Assembly (NCBI GenBank): GCA_036378535.1
Contig: DASUWH010000072.1
Coordinates: 186,001-250,000, forward strand
Length of the DNA stretch: 64,000 nucleotides
Direction of reading: 5' to 3'
Source of the DNA: Gp1-AA122 sp036378535
GTDB taxonomy: Bacteria; Acidobacteriota; Terriglobia; Terriglobales; Acidobacteriaceae
Below the pieces are notes generated by a model that searched no databases, was not told the origin of the DNA, and saw nothing but the letters and a program-made list of their open reading frames with translations. Every line of letters begins with the position of its first letter. Within the stretch, counting starts at the first letter, position 1. A program made the position numbers and the translations under genes. Of the stretch, positions 41,871 through 50,724 are shown piece after piece.

Positions 41871-42139
41871 ATATCAGACGCATCGGCGCCGGGGTGTTAG
41901 TGGCCGGGAGTATTGGGTTAATTGTGCGCTCGCCGGATCGCCTCTTTGGCTTTCTCCGCAACGTTTTCGCCCTGGCAAATATCGCCTTATTCCTCTTTGC
42001 AGCCGCTGTGCTGGCATGGTTCCTGTACGCGGTAATCCTGCGCCGCCTTTGGCGCGCCCGGCGAATCGCCAATGCCCGCATGCGACGGATGCTCCGCGAA
42101 GCCGGCGAGCGGGACCAGAATTTCACGGCACGGAACTAG
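41867..42139 (+). CDS. Small membrane protein coupled to the sirtuin gene
   Basis: A 90-residue protein with two hydrophobic segments (about 7-20 and 30-57) and a highly basic C-terminus (RRLWRARRIANARMRRMLRE). Its ATG overlaps the sirtuin stop (ATGA), implying translational coupling. No family is recognised. The basic tail faces the cytoplasm by the positive-inside rule. Confidence 0.6.
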   Translation: MNIRRIGAGVLVAGSIGLIVRSPDRLFGFLRNVFALANIALFLFAAAVLAWFLYAVILRRLWRARRIANARMRRMLREAGERDQNFTARN

Positions 42140-42180
42140 AAAAGGGAGTAGCCGGCCGATTCTCGTATTGATTGTTGCCG

Positions 42181-45003
42181 CTATTCCAGATCTCGCCAGT
42201 TCAGACCCGCACCCATCTCGACCAGCAATGGAACGTGCAGCGGATGCACGTTCTCCATGGCTTCGCGAACCAGCGTTTTCATGCGGTCGACCTCTCCCTC
42301 GGGAACATCGAAGACCAACTCGTCATGGACCTGCAGGGTCATGCGGGCAACCAGCTTTTCTGCCCGAATAGCCGCATCAATGCGGATCATGGCCAGCTTG
42401 ATTAAATCCGCAGCGGTTCCCTGTAATGGAGTATTCACCGCAGTGCGTTCGGCGAATCCCCGCATATTGGCATTTTTGCTGTTGATGTCAGGGATGGGAC
42501 GAATGCGGCCGAACAGCGTCTCCACCCGTTGATTGCGGCGGGCTTCTTCCAGGGTCCTATCGATGAACTTGCGAACGCCCGCGTATTTCTCGAAATAGGC
42601 ATCGATGAAACGCTTGGCTTCGGATTTTTCGATACCCAGGTTCTGGGATAGTCCGAAGGGCGATAGTCCGTAAACGATCCCGAAATTTACAACCTTAGCC
42701 TGGCGGCGGTGTTCGGCGGTCACCATTAGAGGAGGCACGCCGAATACCTGAGATGCGGTGAGGGTGTGAATATCATCTCCCCGGCGGTAAGCCTCGAGCA
42801 GCAATGGGTCCTTCGAATAGTGCGCCAGCAGACGCAGTTCAATCTGCGAATAGTCGGCCGCCAGGAGAACGTGCCCCGGTGCGGCAATGAAGGCGGCGCG
42901 AATCTCGCGTCCCAACTCGGTGCGAATCGGAATGTTCTGCAGGTTCGGGTTGACCGAGGCCAGTCTTCCGGTAGCTGTTCCTGCCTGGATGAACGTCGTG
43001 TGCAGCCTTCCGCTTTCGCGATTCACCAGTGCGGGCAGAGCATCGACGTAGGTCGACTTGAGCTTTGACAACTGGCGGTATTCAAGAACCAGGCGCGGAG
43101 CGTCATGGCTAAGAGCCAGTCCTTCTAATACGTCCACGGCGGTCGAAACTGTACGCCCCTTACCGTATTTCACCGGTTTGGGGAGATTCAGCTTGTTGAA
43201 AAGCACGTCGCCGAGTTGCCGGGGCGAGTTAATGTTGAACTCCTGCCCACAACATTCGTAGATTTCGCGTGCCTTGGCGTCGATTTGGGTTTCGAGTCGT
43301 TGTGAGAATGTCGCCAGGGCAGCGGTGTCGATCTTCACCCCGGCATCCTCCATCCGTGTCAGAACCGGAACTAGGGGAAGGTCGATCTCCTCATAAATCT
43401 TGAGCAGGCCGGATTGCTCGACTTCCTTGCGCAGGGCGTCGGCAAGACGGCCGGTGAAGTCAGCTGATTCGGCAAGCGCGCCGCCCAGCTTCAGGTTGAA
43501 ACGGCGAAGCGCAACCTCGGCCAGACCATGCGAAGAGTAGGTTGGATCCAGAAGATACGAGTACAACATGGGGTCATGGCGCAGTCCGTTTACCTCGACC
43601 CCGAGCGCTTGGAGCGCATGAATGGAGGCCTTTGCGTCGTGAATGGATTTGGGCAGCTGAGGGTCTGCCAAGGCGGTTCTTAAACGTTCGGCCGCCTCGC
43701 CATCATCCAAAGAGATGGTGAGAGCTGCAGCCGGTTCGGCCGAGATCGCGATGCGATCAACCGCAGGCGGCACGCTGCTCGTTGCGTCACCTTCCATGAG
43801 CAACAGGTTTTCCTGGGGCTCGCTTTCGTCTTCCTCTTCGGAAAAGACAGCAGCTGCCGCCGCCTCGCTTATCTTTAAAGCTACGGAAAGCGTGCCGGTC
43901 TTCCCCGACAACTTGAGAACCCGTTCGACGTCAGCCGCGGATGTCGCTTCGGCGTAGTGAACCTCCCCCACCTGCATGCTGGGAAGCAGGTCCTTGAGCA
44001 GAGATGTGAATTCCAATTCCGTGAAGAGTTGGCGCAGAGCCTCGACCTCTGGTTCCCCGGCGAGCATTGCGCTGGTGTTCAGTTCAACCGGAACGTTGCG
44101 ATCAATGGTCGCAAGCTGCTTGCTCATGATGACCGCGTCACGATTATTCAGGAGCGATTCGCGGTAGGTGCGCTTTTCCACTTCGGCAGCATGATCGAGC
44201 GCCGCTTCCACGCTGCCGAAACGCCTGATTAACTCAACCGAACCCTTATCGCCGATACCGGGCGCGCCGGGAATGTTGTCAATGCTGTCGCCGCGCAGCG
44301 CCATAACATCCACCACTCGGTTGGGTGGCACACCCAGAATTTCTTCCACCTTGGTGGCGTCGCAAATGAGATTGTCTTTGGGAGGATTCAGAACGCAAAC
44401 CCGCTCGTTGACGAGCTGCAGCATGTCCTTGTCGCTGGAGACCACGTACACGGCATAAGACTCGGCTGCAGCTCTTTCGGCCAGGGTGCCGATCACGTCA
44501 TCGGCTTCATAGCCGCTGGATTCCAGAATCGGAATCCGATAAGCCTCAAGTGCGCGGCGAATGTAGGGAAGCTGCTGGGCCAGATCCTCCGGCATTTGCG
44601 CCCGGTTCGCCTTATACCCGCCATATTTGATTTCCTGGAACGTCTGGGTCTTGATATCGAACTTGCGGACCACGGTGATCGCCTCGGCCTGGCGATCGCG
44701 GAACGTGGGAGCGCTGACGTCGAAGACCGCAGCCAGGTATTCCGGCGAGAAATCATCGCGCAGCTTGCGCAACATGTTCACAAAAACGTAGGTCGCGGCT
44801 GTGGGCAGGCCCGACTTGGTGGACATCGAGCGTTGCCGCGCCATGGCGTGATAGGCGCGGAAGATGAAAGACATCGAATCGATGAGGAAAATGCGCCCTT
44901 TTTCTCCAATCGGAAGTTTCGCCGGGCGAGAAGGGGCCTTTTCCGGAGTGTCGGCGGTGACCACTTCAGCTGCTTTGGCCGTTGATGTCTTCTTAGGGGA
45001 CAA
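42181..45003 (-). CDS. polA: DNA polymerase I
   Basis: Repair and Okazaki-fragment polymerase, 940 residues. The 5'-3' exonuclease domain (about 35-320) has RIFLIDSMSFIFRAYHAM and GYEADDVIGTLA. In the middle domain the first proofreading motif, DxE in E. coli, is replaced by TLSVALKISEAA, although Asp residues of later motifs (IHDAK, RHDPMLYSYLLD) remain, so 3'-5' exonuclease is probably inactive. The polymerase motifs are intact: A DYSQIELRLLAHYS, B RRQAKVVNFGIVYG and C VHDELVFD. An acidic insertion (SEEEDESEPQE) sits in the dead domain. The start is TTG; no good ATG is near. The N-terminal 33 residues are a Lys/Ala/Pro-rich extension. Confidence 0.96.
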   Translation of the reverse strand: MSPKKTSTAKAAEVVTADTPEKAPSRPAKLPIGEKGRIFLIDSMSFIFRAYHAMARQRSMSTKSGLPTAATYVFVNMLRKLRDDFSPEYLAAVFDVSAPTFRDRQAEAITVVRKFDIKTQTFQEIKYGGYKANRAQMPEDLAQQLPYIRRALEAYRIPILESSGYEADDVIGTLAERAAAESYAVYVVSSDKDMLQLVNERVCVLNPPKDNLICDATKVEEILGVPPNRVVDVMALRGDSIDNIPGAPGIGDKGSVELIRRFGSVEAALDHAAEVEKRTYRESLLNNRDAVIMSKQLATIDRNVPVELNTSAMLAGEPEVEALRQLFTELEFTSLLKDLLPSMQVGEVHYAEATSAADVERVLKLSGKTGTLSVALKISEAAAAAVFSEEEDESEPQENLLLMEGDATSSVPPAVDRIAISAEPAAALTISLDDGEAAERLRTALADPQLPKSIHDAKASIHALQALGVEVNGLRHDPMLYSYLLDPTYSSHGLAEVALRRFNLKLGGALAESADFTGRLADALRKEVEQSGLLKIYEEIDLPLVPVLTRMEDAGVKIDTAALATFSQRLETQIDAKAREIYECCGQEFNINSPRQLGDVLFNKLNLPKPVKYGKGRTVSTAVDVLEGLALSHDAPRLVLEYRQLSKLKSTYVDALPALVNRESGRLHTTFIQAGTATGRLASVNPNLQNIPIRTELGREIRAAFIAAPGHVLLAADYSQIELRLLAHYSKDPLLLEAYRRGDDIHTLTASQVFGVPPLMVTAEHRRQAKVVNFGIVYGLSPFGLSQNLGIEKSEAKRFIDAYFEKYAGVRKFIDRTLEEARRNQRVETLFGRIRPIPDINSKNANMRGFAERTAVNTPLQGTAADLIKLAMIRIDAAIRAEKLVARMTLQVHDELVFDVPEGEVDRMKTLVREAMENVHPLHVPLLVEMGAGLNWRDLE

Positions 45004-45042
45004 ACCTCAAGTTTACCAGCGAGGGTCGGGGTGGTGATCCAC

Positions 45043-45090
45043 TGTCATCCCGACCGAGGGCTTCCAGTCAGGGTACAGGACCTTGTGTTT
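45043..45090. repeat. Core dispersed repeat copy
   Basis: TGTCATCCCGACCGAGGG...GGACCTTGTGTTT, a diverged core copy with the middle altered. It supplies the sequence up to the stop codon (TGA, minus strand) of the cysteine dioxygenase gene, which begins at its last base. Confidence 0.75.
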
Positions 45091-45683
45091 CAGTGCTGCT
45101 GCTCAGGAGCCCTGCCGTACTCGGTGGTGTAATGCAGCTTGATCTCACCACAGGTTCCCTGTTCCGGAGAATAGACCACACAGGTGTCGAACGGGTGAGA
45201 GTAGACATGCAAGCTGACTGCACGGGTGTTGAACTCTCGTGGATTGAATACGCGATGTACCGGCTCCTTCGGATCGACCGCACACGGGTGGTTGATATTC
45301 ATCTCGATTGTCTCGGCCGGCTCAAGGCGGCACTTACCGTGATCTAAATCCTGCTGCAAAACGCGGTAATTGCCGACCATGAGCCGACCGATAGGGACGG
45401 CCATCCAGCAGTTCTGGTCGCGATGGTTGTGCACGGAGCTGACCTGACCTACCTCCCAGCAGATGGCAAGCAATTCGTAGAGCGGAGTCTTATCGATCAG
45501 GTTGCGCGTGTAGTGCTGGCGGTCCCAGGTCAGATAGGGCGCAAGCGTGTCAGGTGCCACCGGGCTGGTCTGCAAGAACTCTAGAATTCGGTCGACGCCG
45601 GAAAACGCCGATTCCGGAAACTGACGTATGGCGGCGACAAAATGGCTGATCGGAACTGGTTTTGCGAGTGGTTGTGTGTTCAT
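45090..45683 (-). CDS. Cysteine dioxygenase
   Basis: A 197-residue non-haem iron cupin that oxidises cysteine to cysteine sulfinate. The three-His iron site is complete: His85 and His87 (HNHRDQNC) and His143 (VHRVFNP). Cys92 and Tyr161 (SLHVYSHPFDTC) align with Cys93 and Tyr157 of the mammalian enzyme, which form a crosslinked Cys-Tyr cofactor; most bacterial homologues have Gly instead of the Cys. GGGGGTGA precedes the ATG. No taurine or sulfinate gene is adjacent. Confidence 0.9.
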   Translation of the reverse strand: MNTQPLAKPVPISHFVAAIRQFPESAFSGVDRILEFLQTSPVAPDTLAPYLTWDRQHYTRNLIDKTPLYELLAICWEVGQVSSVHNHRDQNCWMAVPIGRLMVGNYRVLQQDLDHGKCRLEPAETIEMNINHPCAVDPKEPVHRVFNPREFNTRAVSLHVYSHPFDTCVVYSPEQGTCGEIKLHYTTEYGRAPEQQH

Positions 45684-45776
45684 TCAATCACCCCCAGGGT
45701 GTCAGTATAAGCCCCCAACCCGGCTAATCATCTCTGGTCGGGGAACGTCGCCCCTCAACTTCGCCGGTCTGACAGA

Positions 45777-46865
45777 TCATTCCAGGAACATGCAATCCCC
45801 ATAAGAGTAAAACCGGTATTTCTGCTGGACAGCGTGCTGGTAGGCCGCTAGTACAGGATCCCGTCCTCCGAGTGCGCAGACCAGCATCAGCAAAGTCGAT
45901 TGCGGCAGATGGAAGTTGGTCAGCAACCCGCTAATGATTTGGAACGAGTAGCCGGGATAGATAAACAGGTCCGCTTGGCCGGTTTCGGCGTGTACCCGGC
46001 CCTCCAAACGTGCCGCGAACTCAAGCGTGCGAACCGTGGTCGTACCAACCGCGATGACCCGTCGCTTTGCGTCCAGTGCAGCATTGATTTGGCCGGCCGC
46101 ACCCGCGTCAATCCGGTACCACTCGGCATGTACCCGATGTTCCTCGACACGCTCGACGTGAACGGGCTGAAAGGTGCCCAGTCCAACATGGAGGGTGATT
46201 TCCGCAGTTTCAATCCCACGACGATGGATTTGATCCAGGATCTCGGAGGTGAAGTGTAATCCGGCAGTGGGCGCAGCCACCGATCCGCGTTCCCGGCTGT
46301 AAACCGTCTGATAACGGTCGCGATCGCCAGCGCGATCGGGACGGCTGATATACGGAGGCAAGGGCACGTGGCCGATCTGCTCGATCGAGTTCCAGAAATC
46401 GCCCGTGGGACTGAAACGTATAGTCCTCTGGCCGAAAGCTCCCCGGGAGAGAACTTCGGCCTGCAGTTCATTGCGTTCGCCAAAGTAGATCCGCTCGCCG
46501 ACCCCTATCTTCCGGCCGGGGCGGACTAAGCATTCCCAATCATTCGGATCCTCAGAAACCTGAGCGGTAAGCAATACTTCTACCCGGCCCCGCAGGAAAT
46601 CCTTGGCTGCCGGATTCCTGGGGCTTAGGAGTTGGGCACGGGCGCCAAAACGATGTCCGAAAAGGCGGGCTGGGAAGACCCTGGTGTTATTGAAAACAAG
46701 CAGGTCCTCCTCGCGCAGCAGGCCGGGAAAGTCCCGAAAGTGGAGGTCATGGAGGGCTCCGGACCGTCGATCAAGGTGCAGAAGGCGAGAAGCAGCCCGA
46801 TCCGGGAGTGCCTCCTGGGCAATCAGGTCTTCAGGAAGATGGTAATTGAAGTCGGCGACTAGCAC
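45777..46865 (-). CDS. queA: S-adenosylmethionine:tRNA ribosyltransferase-isomerase
   Basis: Transfers and isomerises the ribosyl group of SAM to preQ1 in tRNA, making epoxyqueuosine. From the GTG at 46865 it is 362 residues, close to the family. It starts LVADFNYHLPEDLIAQEALP, typical of QueA; LLVFNNTRVFPARL, TAGLHFT, HVGLGTFQPV and LTNFHLPQSTLLMLVCALGG are all conserved QueA segments. An apparent upstream extension (to 46979) is not homologous. No Shine-Dalgarno sequence is clear. tgt and other queuosine genes are not adjacent. Confidence 0.92.
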   Translation of the reverse strand: MLVADFNYHLPEDLIAQEALPDRAASRLLHLDRRSGALHDLHFRDFPGLLREEDLLVFNNTRVFPARLFGHRFGARAQLLSPRNPAAKDFLRGRVEVLLTAQVSEDPNDWECLVRPGRKIGVGERIYFGERNELQAEVLSRGAFGQRTIRFSPTGDFWNSIEQIGHVPLPPYISRPDRAGDRDRYQTVYSRERGSVAAPTAGLHFTSEILDQIHRRGIETAEITLHVGLGTFQPVHVERVEEHRVHAEWYRIDAGAAGQINAALDAKRRVIAVGTTTVRTLEFAARLEGRVHAETGQADLFIYPGYSFQIISGLLTNFHLPQSTLLMLVCALGGRDPVLAAYQHAVQQKYRFYSYGDCMFLE

Positions 46866-47008
46866 GGTGTTAACGAAGACAGAATTTTTTTGTCTGAGAC
46901 CTTGACCTTCACACGCACAACCGACAACATAAGTTGTATCACCCGCGCGTCGTCGTCTGCGATCTTCGGGATGCCCCACCCGAGAATGCGGGGTGATTTC
47001 ATCACCGT

Positions 47009-47764
47009 ATGGCTAGTGAACGCGAGTACCGAGCCGAAATTGTCCGACTGGGCAAGTTGATGCATAGTTGCGGCTTCGTCGCCGGCATGGACGGCAATCT
47101 TTCGGCCCGGCTAGACGAAAATCGCATACTGGTTACGCCCACCTCGATGAGCAAGGGCTTAATGCAGCCTTCCGACCTGGTCGTCGTCGACTTGGAAGGG
47201 CGGAAACTCCGCGGACGGCGTAATACTTCCAGCGAGATCGGTATGCACCTGCTGATTTATAGGTTGCGCCCCGATGTCCGAGGCATCGTGCACGCGCATC
47301 CCCCGACCGCTACCGGCTTCGCTGCGTCGGGAATGGCTCTCAACCAGCCGCTGGTTTGTGAACTTGTGGTCGGATTGGGATGCGTGCCCTTGGCCAGATA
47401 TGGCACCCCGGGCACGGCGGAGCTTGCAGAAGCCCTGGAGCCGCTGGTTCCCGATTACGACGCTATCCTCATGGCCAACCACGGGGTGGTGGCCTATGCG
47501 CACGACCTGCTGCACGCCTATATGAAGATGGAGACCGTGGAGCACTTTGCCAGGATCGCTCTGGTGGCTCACCTGCTCGGAAATGAGCAGCCGCTGGGTG
47601 ACGGCGAGATCGAGAAGCTGCTGGCCGCACGGAAGAGCTACATGGGAGCGCAATCGGCGGCGCCTATGCGGCCATCGCGGCACAACGGGGGTAGCGGAAA
47701 TCATGCGTCTACAACGTCGAGCGGGTCTGCTCAGAAGCCTGCGATTCCCGAGCGTTCGAAGTAG
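47009..47764 (+). CDS. Class II aldolase/adducin family protein
   Basis: A 251-residue zinc enzyme related to L-fuculose-phosphate aldolase and ribulose-5-phosphate 4-epimerase. The metal triad is His95 and His97 (VHAHPPT) and His158 (MANHGVV), with catalytic Glu76 (SSEIGMH). GMDGNLSAR (26-34) is the phosphate loop. The last ~35 residues are Ser/Gly/Pro-rich and probably disordered. The substrate is not readable. The next gene starts 62 nt before its stop. Confidence 0.88.
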   Translation: MASEREYRAEIVRLGKLMHSCGFVAGMDGNLSARLDENRILVTPTSMSKGLMQPSDLVVVDLEGRKLRGRRNTSSEIGMHLLIYRLRPDVRGIVHAHPPTATGFAASGMALNQPLVCELVVGLGCVPLARYGTPGTAELAEALEPLVPDYDAILMANHGVVAYAHDLLHAYMKMETVEHFARIALVAHLLGNEQPLGDGEIEKLLAARKSYMGAQSAAPMRPSRHNGGSGNHASTTSSGSAQKPAIPERSK

Positions 47765-49871
47765 CTACATCTCCGGCCCGTCATGTTCCTGTTTGGCGGC
47801 CCTGTTAATCCTGGTGATTTCCTCATATTCTTTTCCTATGGCATACGGATCAACGATCGCTATTGAAGACCAGAGCCTCGGCTGGATGAGCGCGTCCATC
47901 GAGAAGTTGCAGGCAGAGCTGATCACCAAGCACGGCGAGGCGCAGCGTGCGCGCATCAATCGGGGCCTGCATCAGGTCATGGAATATTGGCGATCGTCGG
48001 ATGGCGATGCCGAGGTATTCGAAGACTTCGTGCGCAACAATTTCGCCGGCGATCAAGCCAGCCTGGATGCAAGCTTCCATCGTTATCAGGACCTGCTGGA
48101 ACAACTCCGTGGACACATGCACGAGATTCAGCGCGTGTTCCGGCAGCAAGCCGACCTCGATCTCGGCCCCATGCTTCCTTTCGACGAGGTGTTCGCCGGT
48201 TATGACCCGTCCGCGCACGTAGTGGACGATTTCTTTGATAACAAGTTGGCTTTCATCGTGTTGCTCAATTTCCCGCTCACCACGTTGGAGCAGCGGTTGC
48301 ACGATGGTCCTCAGTGGACGCGGCGACAGTGGGCGGAAGTGCGCCTCGCCCAGACATTCTCCAAGCGCGTACCCGCCGACGTGAATCTGGCAATCTCCCA
48401 GGCAGCAGCCGAATCGGATCATTACGTTGCCGAATACAACATCTGGATGCACCACCTGGTCGACAACCAGGGCCAGCGGCTGTTTCCGCCGAAGCTGCGC
48501 CTGCTGAGCCACTGGAATCTGCGCGACGAAATCAAAGCCGACTACGCCGACAAGGCCAATGGCTTGGCCAAACAGAGAATGATCCAGCAAGTCATGGAGC
48601 GCATCGTTACCCAAACCATTCCCGCAGCGGTGATCAACAATCCGCAGGTGGACTGGAATCCATTCAGCAATGCCGTCACCCCTGCGACCGAGAACGACTC
48701 CGACTTCACGCCTGGCCGACGAGAAATCAACAATCGCCCGGAACCGGCCACGCGCTATGCCATGCTGCTCAAGACCTACCAGGCGGCACGAAAGGCCGAC
48801 CCGTATTCACCGACCGCGCCAACACTGATGGCCAGGCGTTTTGATGAGGACCGGGAAATTCCCGAGGAACGCGCCCAAGCTATGCTGGAGCAGGTGGTCT
48901 CCTCGCCGCTTGCCGCCCAAGTTGCCCAACTGATTCAATCTCGTCTGGGCCGGCCGCTGGAACCGTTCGATATCTGGTACGACGGGTTCCGTCCCCGCAG
49001 CACGCATAGTGAAGCGGAGCTCGACGCGATCGTCGCGAAAAAATATCCCACGCCCGAGGCTTATCAGCGCGATATCCCCAGCCTGCTCATGAAGCTGGGC
49101 TTCAAGCCGGAGCGCGCACATTATCTGGCCGATCACATCATCGTCGATCCCGCCCGCGGCGCCGGTCATGCCATGGGAGCGGAAATGCGCTCGGAGAAGG
49201 CGCACTTGCGGACGCGCGTGGGAAAGTCGGGAATGACGTATAAGGGCTTCAACATCGCAGTGCACGAGATGGGTCACAACGTCGAACAGACGTTTTCCCT
49301 GAATGATGTGGATTTCACGCTGTTGCAGGGTGTTCCCAACACAGCGTTTACCGAGGCATTCGCTTTCACCTTTCAGGGGCGCGATCTCGAACTGCTCGGT
49401 TTGGCCGCTCCCGATGCTAAGTCCGAGGCCATGAAGACGCTGAACGATTTCTGGGCGACCTACGAGATATCCGGAGTCGCGCTGGTCGACATGCGAGTGT
49501 GGCATTGGATGTACGACCACCCCGACGCAAATCCCCAGCAACTACGAGACGCGACCCTCGAAATCGCAAAAGATTTGTGGAACCGCTATTACGCCCCGGT
49601 GTTCGGCAAAGGCGATGTGGTCCTGCTCGGCGTCTACTCCCACATGATCGATTCCTTCCTCTATCTTCCCGATTACCCGATCGGCCACATGATTGCCCAT
49701 CAAATCGAAGAACAGATGAAAACAGCCGGCGCTATAGGCCCGGAGTTCGAGCGCATGGCCACCATGGGTCGCGTCACCCCGGACCTGTGGATGGAACATG
49801 CGACCGGAAAACCAGTTGGCCCAGAAGCGCTGCTAAGCGCCACTAAAAAAGCGCTGGCTGAAGTTAACTAG
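47703..49871 (+). CDS. Exported gluzincin metallopeptidase (M3-like)
   Basis: About 722 residues from the ATG at 47703. A hydrophobic segment at about 30-48 (CLAALLILVISSYSFPMAYG) looks like a signal or anchor; the preceding Arg-rich 28 residues are long for one, so the ATG at 47838 is an alternative. The zinc motif HEMGH is at 521-525 with a downstream Glu551 in NTAFTEAFAFTF, as in M3 oligopeptidases. Long helical stretches before it fit that fold. Total length is that of oligopeptidase A-like enzymes. It overlaps the aldolase gene by 62 nt. Confidence 0.8.
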   Translation: MRLQRRAGLLRSLRFPSVRSSYISGPSCSCLAALLILVISSYSFPMAYGSTIAIEDQSLGWMSASIEKLQAELITKHGEAQRARINRGLHQVMEYWRSSDGDAEVFEDFVRNNFAGDQASLDASFHRYQDLLEQLRGHMHEIQRVFRQQADLDLGPMLPFDEVFAGYDPSAHVVDDFFDNKLAFIVLLNFPLTTLEQRLHDGPQWTRRQWAEVRLAQTFSKRVPADVNLAISQAAAESDHYVAEYNIWMHHLVDNQGQRLFPPKLRLLSHWNLRDEIKADYADKANGLAKQRMIQQVMERIVTQTIPAAVINNPQVDWNPFSNAVTPATENDSDFTPGRREINNRPEPATRYAMLLKTYQAARKADPYSPTAPTLMARRFDEDREIPEERAQAMLEQVVSSPLAAQVAQLIQSRLGRPLEPFDIWYDGFRPRSTHSEAELDAIVAKKYPTPEAYQRDIPSLLMKLGFKPERAHYLADHIIVDPARGAGHAMGAEMRSEKAHLRTRVGKSGMTYKGFNIAVHEMGHNVEQTFSLNDVDFTLLQGVPNTAFTEAFAFTFQGRDLELLGLAAPDAKSEAMKTLNDFWATYEISGVALVDMRVWHWMYDHPDANPQQLRDATLEIAKDLWNRYYAPVFGKGDVVLLGVYSHMIDSFLYLPDYPIGHMIAHQIEEQMKTAGAIGPEFERMATMGRVTPDLWMEHATGKPVGPEALLSATKKALAEVN

Positions 49872-49897
49872 TTTGTGTCGTTGGCTCGATTCATTTT

Positions 49898-49941
49898 GTC
49901 ATCCCGAGCGGAGCGAAGCGGAGTCGAGGGACCTTGTGTTT
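49898..49941. repeat. Core dispersed repeat copy overlapping a gene end
   Basis: TGTCATCCCGAGCGGAGCGAAGCGGAGTCGAGGGACCTTGTGTTT, close to the consensus (45 bases seen; 49898-49941). It contributes the last codons and the stop of the minus-strand membrane protein. Confidence 0.85.
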
Positions 49942-50534
49942 CCGCGGTGCGTCTGCGCCCACTTACTCAAGATCAAATGCGTAGGATAGTAAATCAGTAG
50001 TGGGACCACGATAAGATAAGCGGTAACATATACAACTCCAGGCACAATGTGCTGCTCCCGCATAAATAGTCCCCGCGCCCAGTTAATGTTGTACTGCGGA
50101 CGCCAGAAGTAATTTATCGGAATCAGAATCCAGGTCATCAGAGTTGCCAGTTTCCATCCCCGCGAGTTATAGCCCAGTTTCCAGATTGCCCACAGCAGCA
50201 ACGGCGGTGTCACCACGTGAAAAAGACTTAGCAGGCGGATCAACAATGGTATATGCGCATCAAACATGTATTCTGTACCGCCAATCGGGTGCCACCCCGC
50301 CAGGAGTGCCGCGATTAAATCAATGATGTAGAGCGTTTGAAAAATCAGCAGTCCAACTGCCTGCCAGGAGAAGATGAGTGCGCTCTCCATCCAGAGCGCA
50401 ATCCCGATGAGGATGTTTCCTAAATCACAGAAGTAGAGGAAGTTCTGCGCCCCGTACTGCCTCCAATAGAGCGGCGCCCAAAGCAGCAGCCAGGCCGTCC
50501 ACAGAATTTTCAGCCCGAGGGGAATTCGTCGCAT
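49899..50534 (-). CDS. Integral membrane protein with repeat-derived C-terminus
   Basis: About 211 residues from the ATG at 50534 with five or six membrane helices (for example LKILWTAWLLLWAPLYW and VYVTAYLIVVPLLIYY). The segment GYNSRGWKLATLMTWILIPI followed by NYFWRPQYNINWARG is notable but the family is unassigned. The last ~14 residues (NTRSLDSASLRSG) are encoded by the dispersed repeat, which also supplies the stop codon. The native C-terminus is therefore probably lost or replaced. An upstream start at 50627 is unlikely. Confidence 0.65.
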   Translation of the reverse strand: MRRIPLGLKILWTAWLLLWAPLYWRQYGAQNFLYFCDLGNILIGIALWMESALIFSWQAVGLLIFQTLYIIDLIAALLAGWHPIGGTEYMFDAHIPLLIRLLSLFHVVTPPLLLWAIWKLGYNSRGWKLATLMTWILIPINYFWRPQYNINWARGLFMREQHIVPGVVYVTAYLIVVPLLIYYPTHLILSKWAQTHRGNTRSLDSASLRSG

Positions 50535-50724
50535 GCCAGCAAATTGTAATCTCCGGCACCAGAAGCTTGCGCAATCCTGATAGCAGCCTGCACGACCGTC
50601 CGAGCGTCTCAGGACTGCATCGCTCACGCTGCGTAAACAAAAGGCTTAGCCCAAGAATGCCGCCTCCACGCCTATTACTCCGGTAACTTGCTGGGGCACC
50701 GGAGTGTACCTACGATGACTCTGT

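Noticed and set aside
46866..46979. N-terminal extension of QueA
   Set aside because: QueA proteins start with the ADFNYHLP segment; the extension is Arg-rich with no homology pattern.
47547..47702. N-terminal extension of the M3-like peptidase
   Set aside because: It is an out-of-frame read of the aldolase gene and contains no signal peptide.
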